Below, piece by piece: positions 21,834-22,545 of a DNA stretch of 22,545 bases. The notes under the pieces are model-generated. The model was not told where the DNA came from. It saw only the letters and a program-made list of their open reading frames with translations, and did not search any database. A program made the translations under genes and the position numbers. This DNA comes from Flavobacteriaceae bacterium UBA6268 (GTDB taxonomy: Bacteria > Bacteroidota > Bacteroidia > Flavobacteriales > Flavobacteriaceae): NCBI GenBank assembly GCA_002440705.1, contig DJVA01000079.1:1-22545 (forward strand), written 5' to 3'. How positions within the stretch are numbered: the first letter of the stretch is position 1; every line of letters starts with the position of its first letter.

Positions 21834-22545
21834 TCTTTGATGAATTTGAGGGTTTCCACTTTTGCGTCATAGGTTATTTTCAGAAAGTAAATGCCTTTTT
21901 CCAATTCTGAAATATCGATACCTTCAATTGAATAAAACCCTTCTTGTATTTTCTTGCCCTGACTTCCAAAAATTGAATAGGTTAGGGAATCTCCAAAAGC
22001 ATTTTTGATGAATAATTTTTCGTGGGAAGGGTTGGGGGATAAAGAATTTTTCTGATAACTATTTTCAGAAGTGTTTAAAATAGGGTCATAGAAATTTACA
22101 ATGGTATACCCAAAGCTGTCACTGCCATAAAATAGGCCATCATTATAGGCAAGGCCTATGGGGCCCCCAGGATAGTCTGGTATTAGTAGTTCGGGCTCTG
22201 TTGGTATTGTGGCATTTAAATCTATTCTAAGGATATAACTTGGCGAATTTTCAATCCCTAGATACAAATAATTTTGCACCAATAATGTAGCTTGAACTGT
22301 TCCAAAAAATCCAGATATACTTGATACAAGTATTTTTTCTGGGTTAGTAGCATTTAAAGGCGTTTTGTAAATGGATATGCCATTATTGTATTGAATGAAG
22401 TACAAAGCATCATTAAAAATCTGAGGATTACTAAAATTTAAATTACTATCCGAATCAGTGTAATAATTCAAAAAAATTGGATTAACACTATTAAGATCAA
22501 CCCTATATATATTATTTGTTCCTGTAAAATAAGCTATTCCTGTAT
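21830..22545 (-). CDS. T9SS-secreted beta-propeller-like protein, 5' part outside window
   Basis: This open frame continues past the right edge, so the start codon and signal peptide are not visible. The frame is open from 22545 through a TTG at 22471 that could be mistaken for a start. The sequence has short repeated strands such as IYRVDLNSVNP, ISIYKTPLNATNP and ILRIDLNATIPTEP, spaced about 45-50 residues, as in a beta-propeller. A linker then leads to the C-terminal sorting domain (LSPNPSHEKLFI to GIYFLKITYD to LKFIKD), which marks it as a type IX secretion substrate. The region is clearly more A/T-rich than the radA to glmS part. Ligand and function are unknown. Its stop codon overlaps that of the cupin-like gene in a tail-to-tail arrangement. 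Confidence 0.88.
   Translation of the reverse strand, partial: TGIAYFTGTNNIYRVDLNSVNPIFLNYYTDSDSNLNFSNPQIFNDALYFIQYNNGISIYKTPLNATNPEKILVSSISGFFGTVQATLLVQNYLYLGIENSPSYILRIDLNATIPTEPELLIPDYPGGPIGLAYNDGLFYGSDSFGYTIVNFYDPILNTSENSYQKNSLSPNPSHEKLFIKNAFGDSLTYSIFGSQGKKIQEGFYSIEGIDISELEKGIYFLKITYDAKVETLKFIKD

Noticed and set aside
22469..22471. TTG at 22471 as the start of the right-edge gene
   Set aside because: The frame stays open to the window end with similar propeller-like sequence before it, and no signal peptide follows the TTG.

Overview
This window reads as a chromosomal segment of a member of the Flavobacteriaceae (Bacteroidota), probably marine. The evidence is a run of family-specific genes: a DUF4270 lipoprotein, a SusC-style TonB receptor with an N-terminal carboxypeptidase-regulatory-like domain, two proteins ending in type IX secretion (T9SS) sorting domains, a detached atpD-atpC pair with a short epsilon subunit, and promoter-like sites of the Bacteroidota form TAnnTTTG. 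The genus cannot be fixed from the sequence alone. No rRNA, tRNA, CRISPR array, transposase or phage gene is visible.

Layout. Positions 1-617 have no convincing gene. They hold a patchwork of small GC-rich hairpins followed by two neighbouring tandem arrays, both with an 11-bp period but with unrelated units. Positions 618-5371 are a tightly packed minus-strand cluster, read from right to left: panC, panD, a UPF0104-type membrane protein, a secreted esterase-fold protein and radA. From 5474 the strand flips at a short divergent promoter region. A plus-strand series follows: a half-length glycogen-synthase-like protein, a DUF4270 lipoprotein, glmS, a sulfotransferase-like gene and a class IV aminotransferase. 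Next come a TonB-dependent receptor and a GDSL/SGNH lipoprotein (11572-15982), closed by a strong terminator. A large leucine-rich-repeat T9SS protein (16090-18837), atpD-atpC (19020-20813, with a clear promoter and terminator) and a JmjC/cupin-like oxygenase (20970-21833) follow. The right edge cuts a minus-strand gene for another T9SS-secreted protein.

How the genes work together. panC and panD supply pantothenate for coenzyme A. glmS supplies glucosamine-6-phosphate for peptidoglycan and LPS. radA serves recombination and repair. atpD and atpC give two subunits of the F1 ATPase. The receptor and SGNH lipoprotein plausibly form one outer-membrane uptake and hydrolysis unit. The sulfotransferase-like and aminotransferase genes, 2 bp apart, look like one two-step pathway with unknown substrate.

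Most of the window is ordinary flavobacterial core genome, and I see no obviously new multi-gene system. The points most worth a second look are the paired 11-bp arrays, the esterase-fold protein with Asp where the nucleophilic Ser should be, the half-size GT5 protein lacking the N-terminal substrate-binding motif, and the sulfotransferase/aminotransferase pair.
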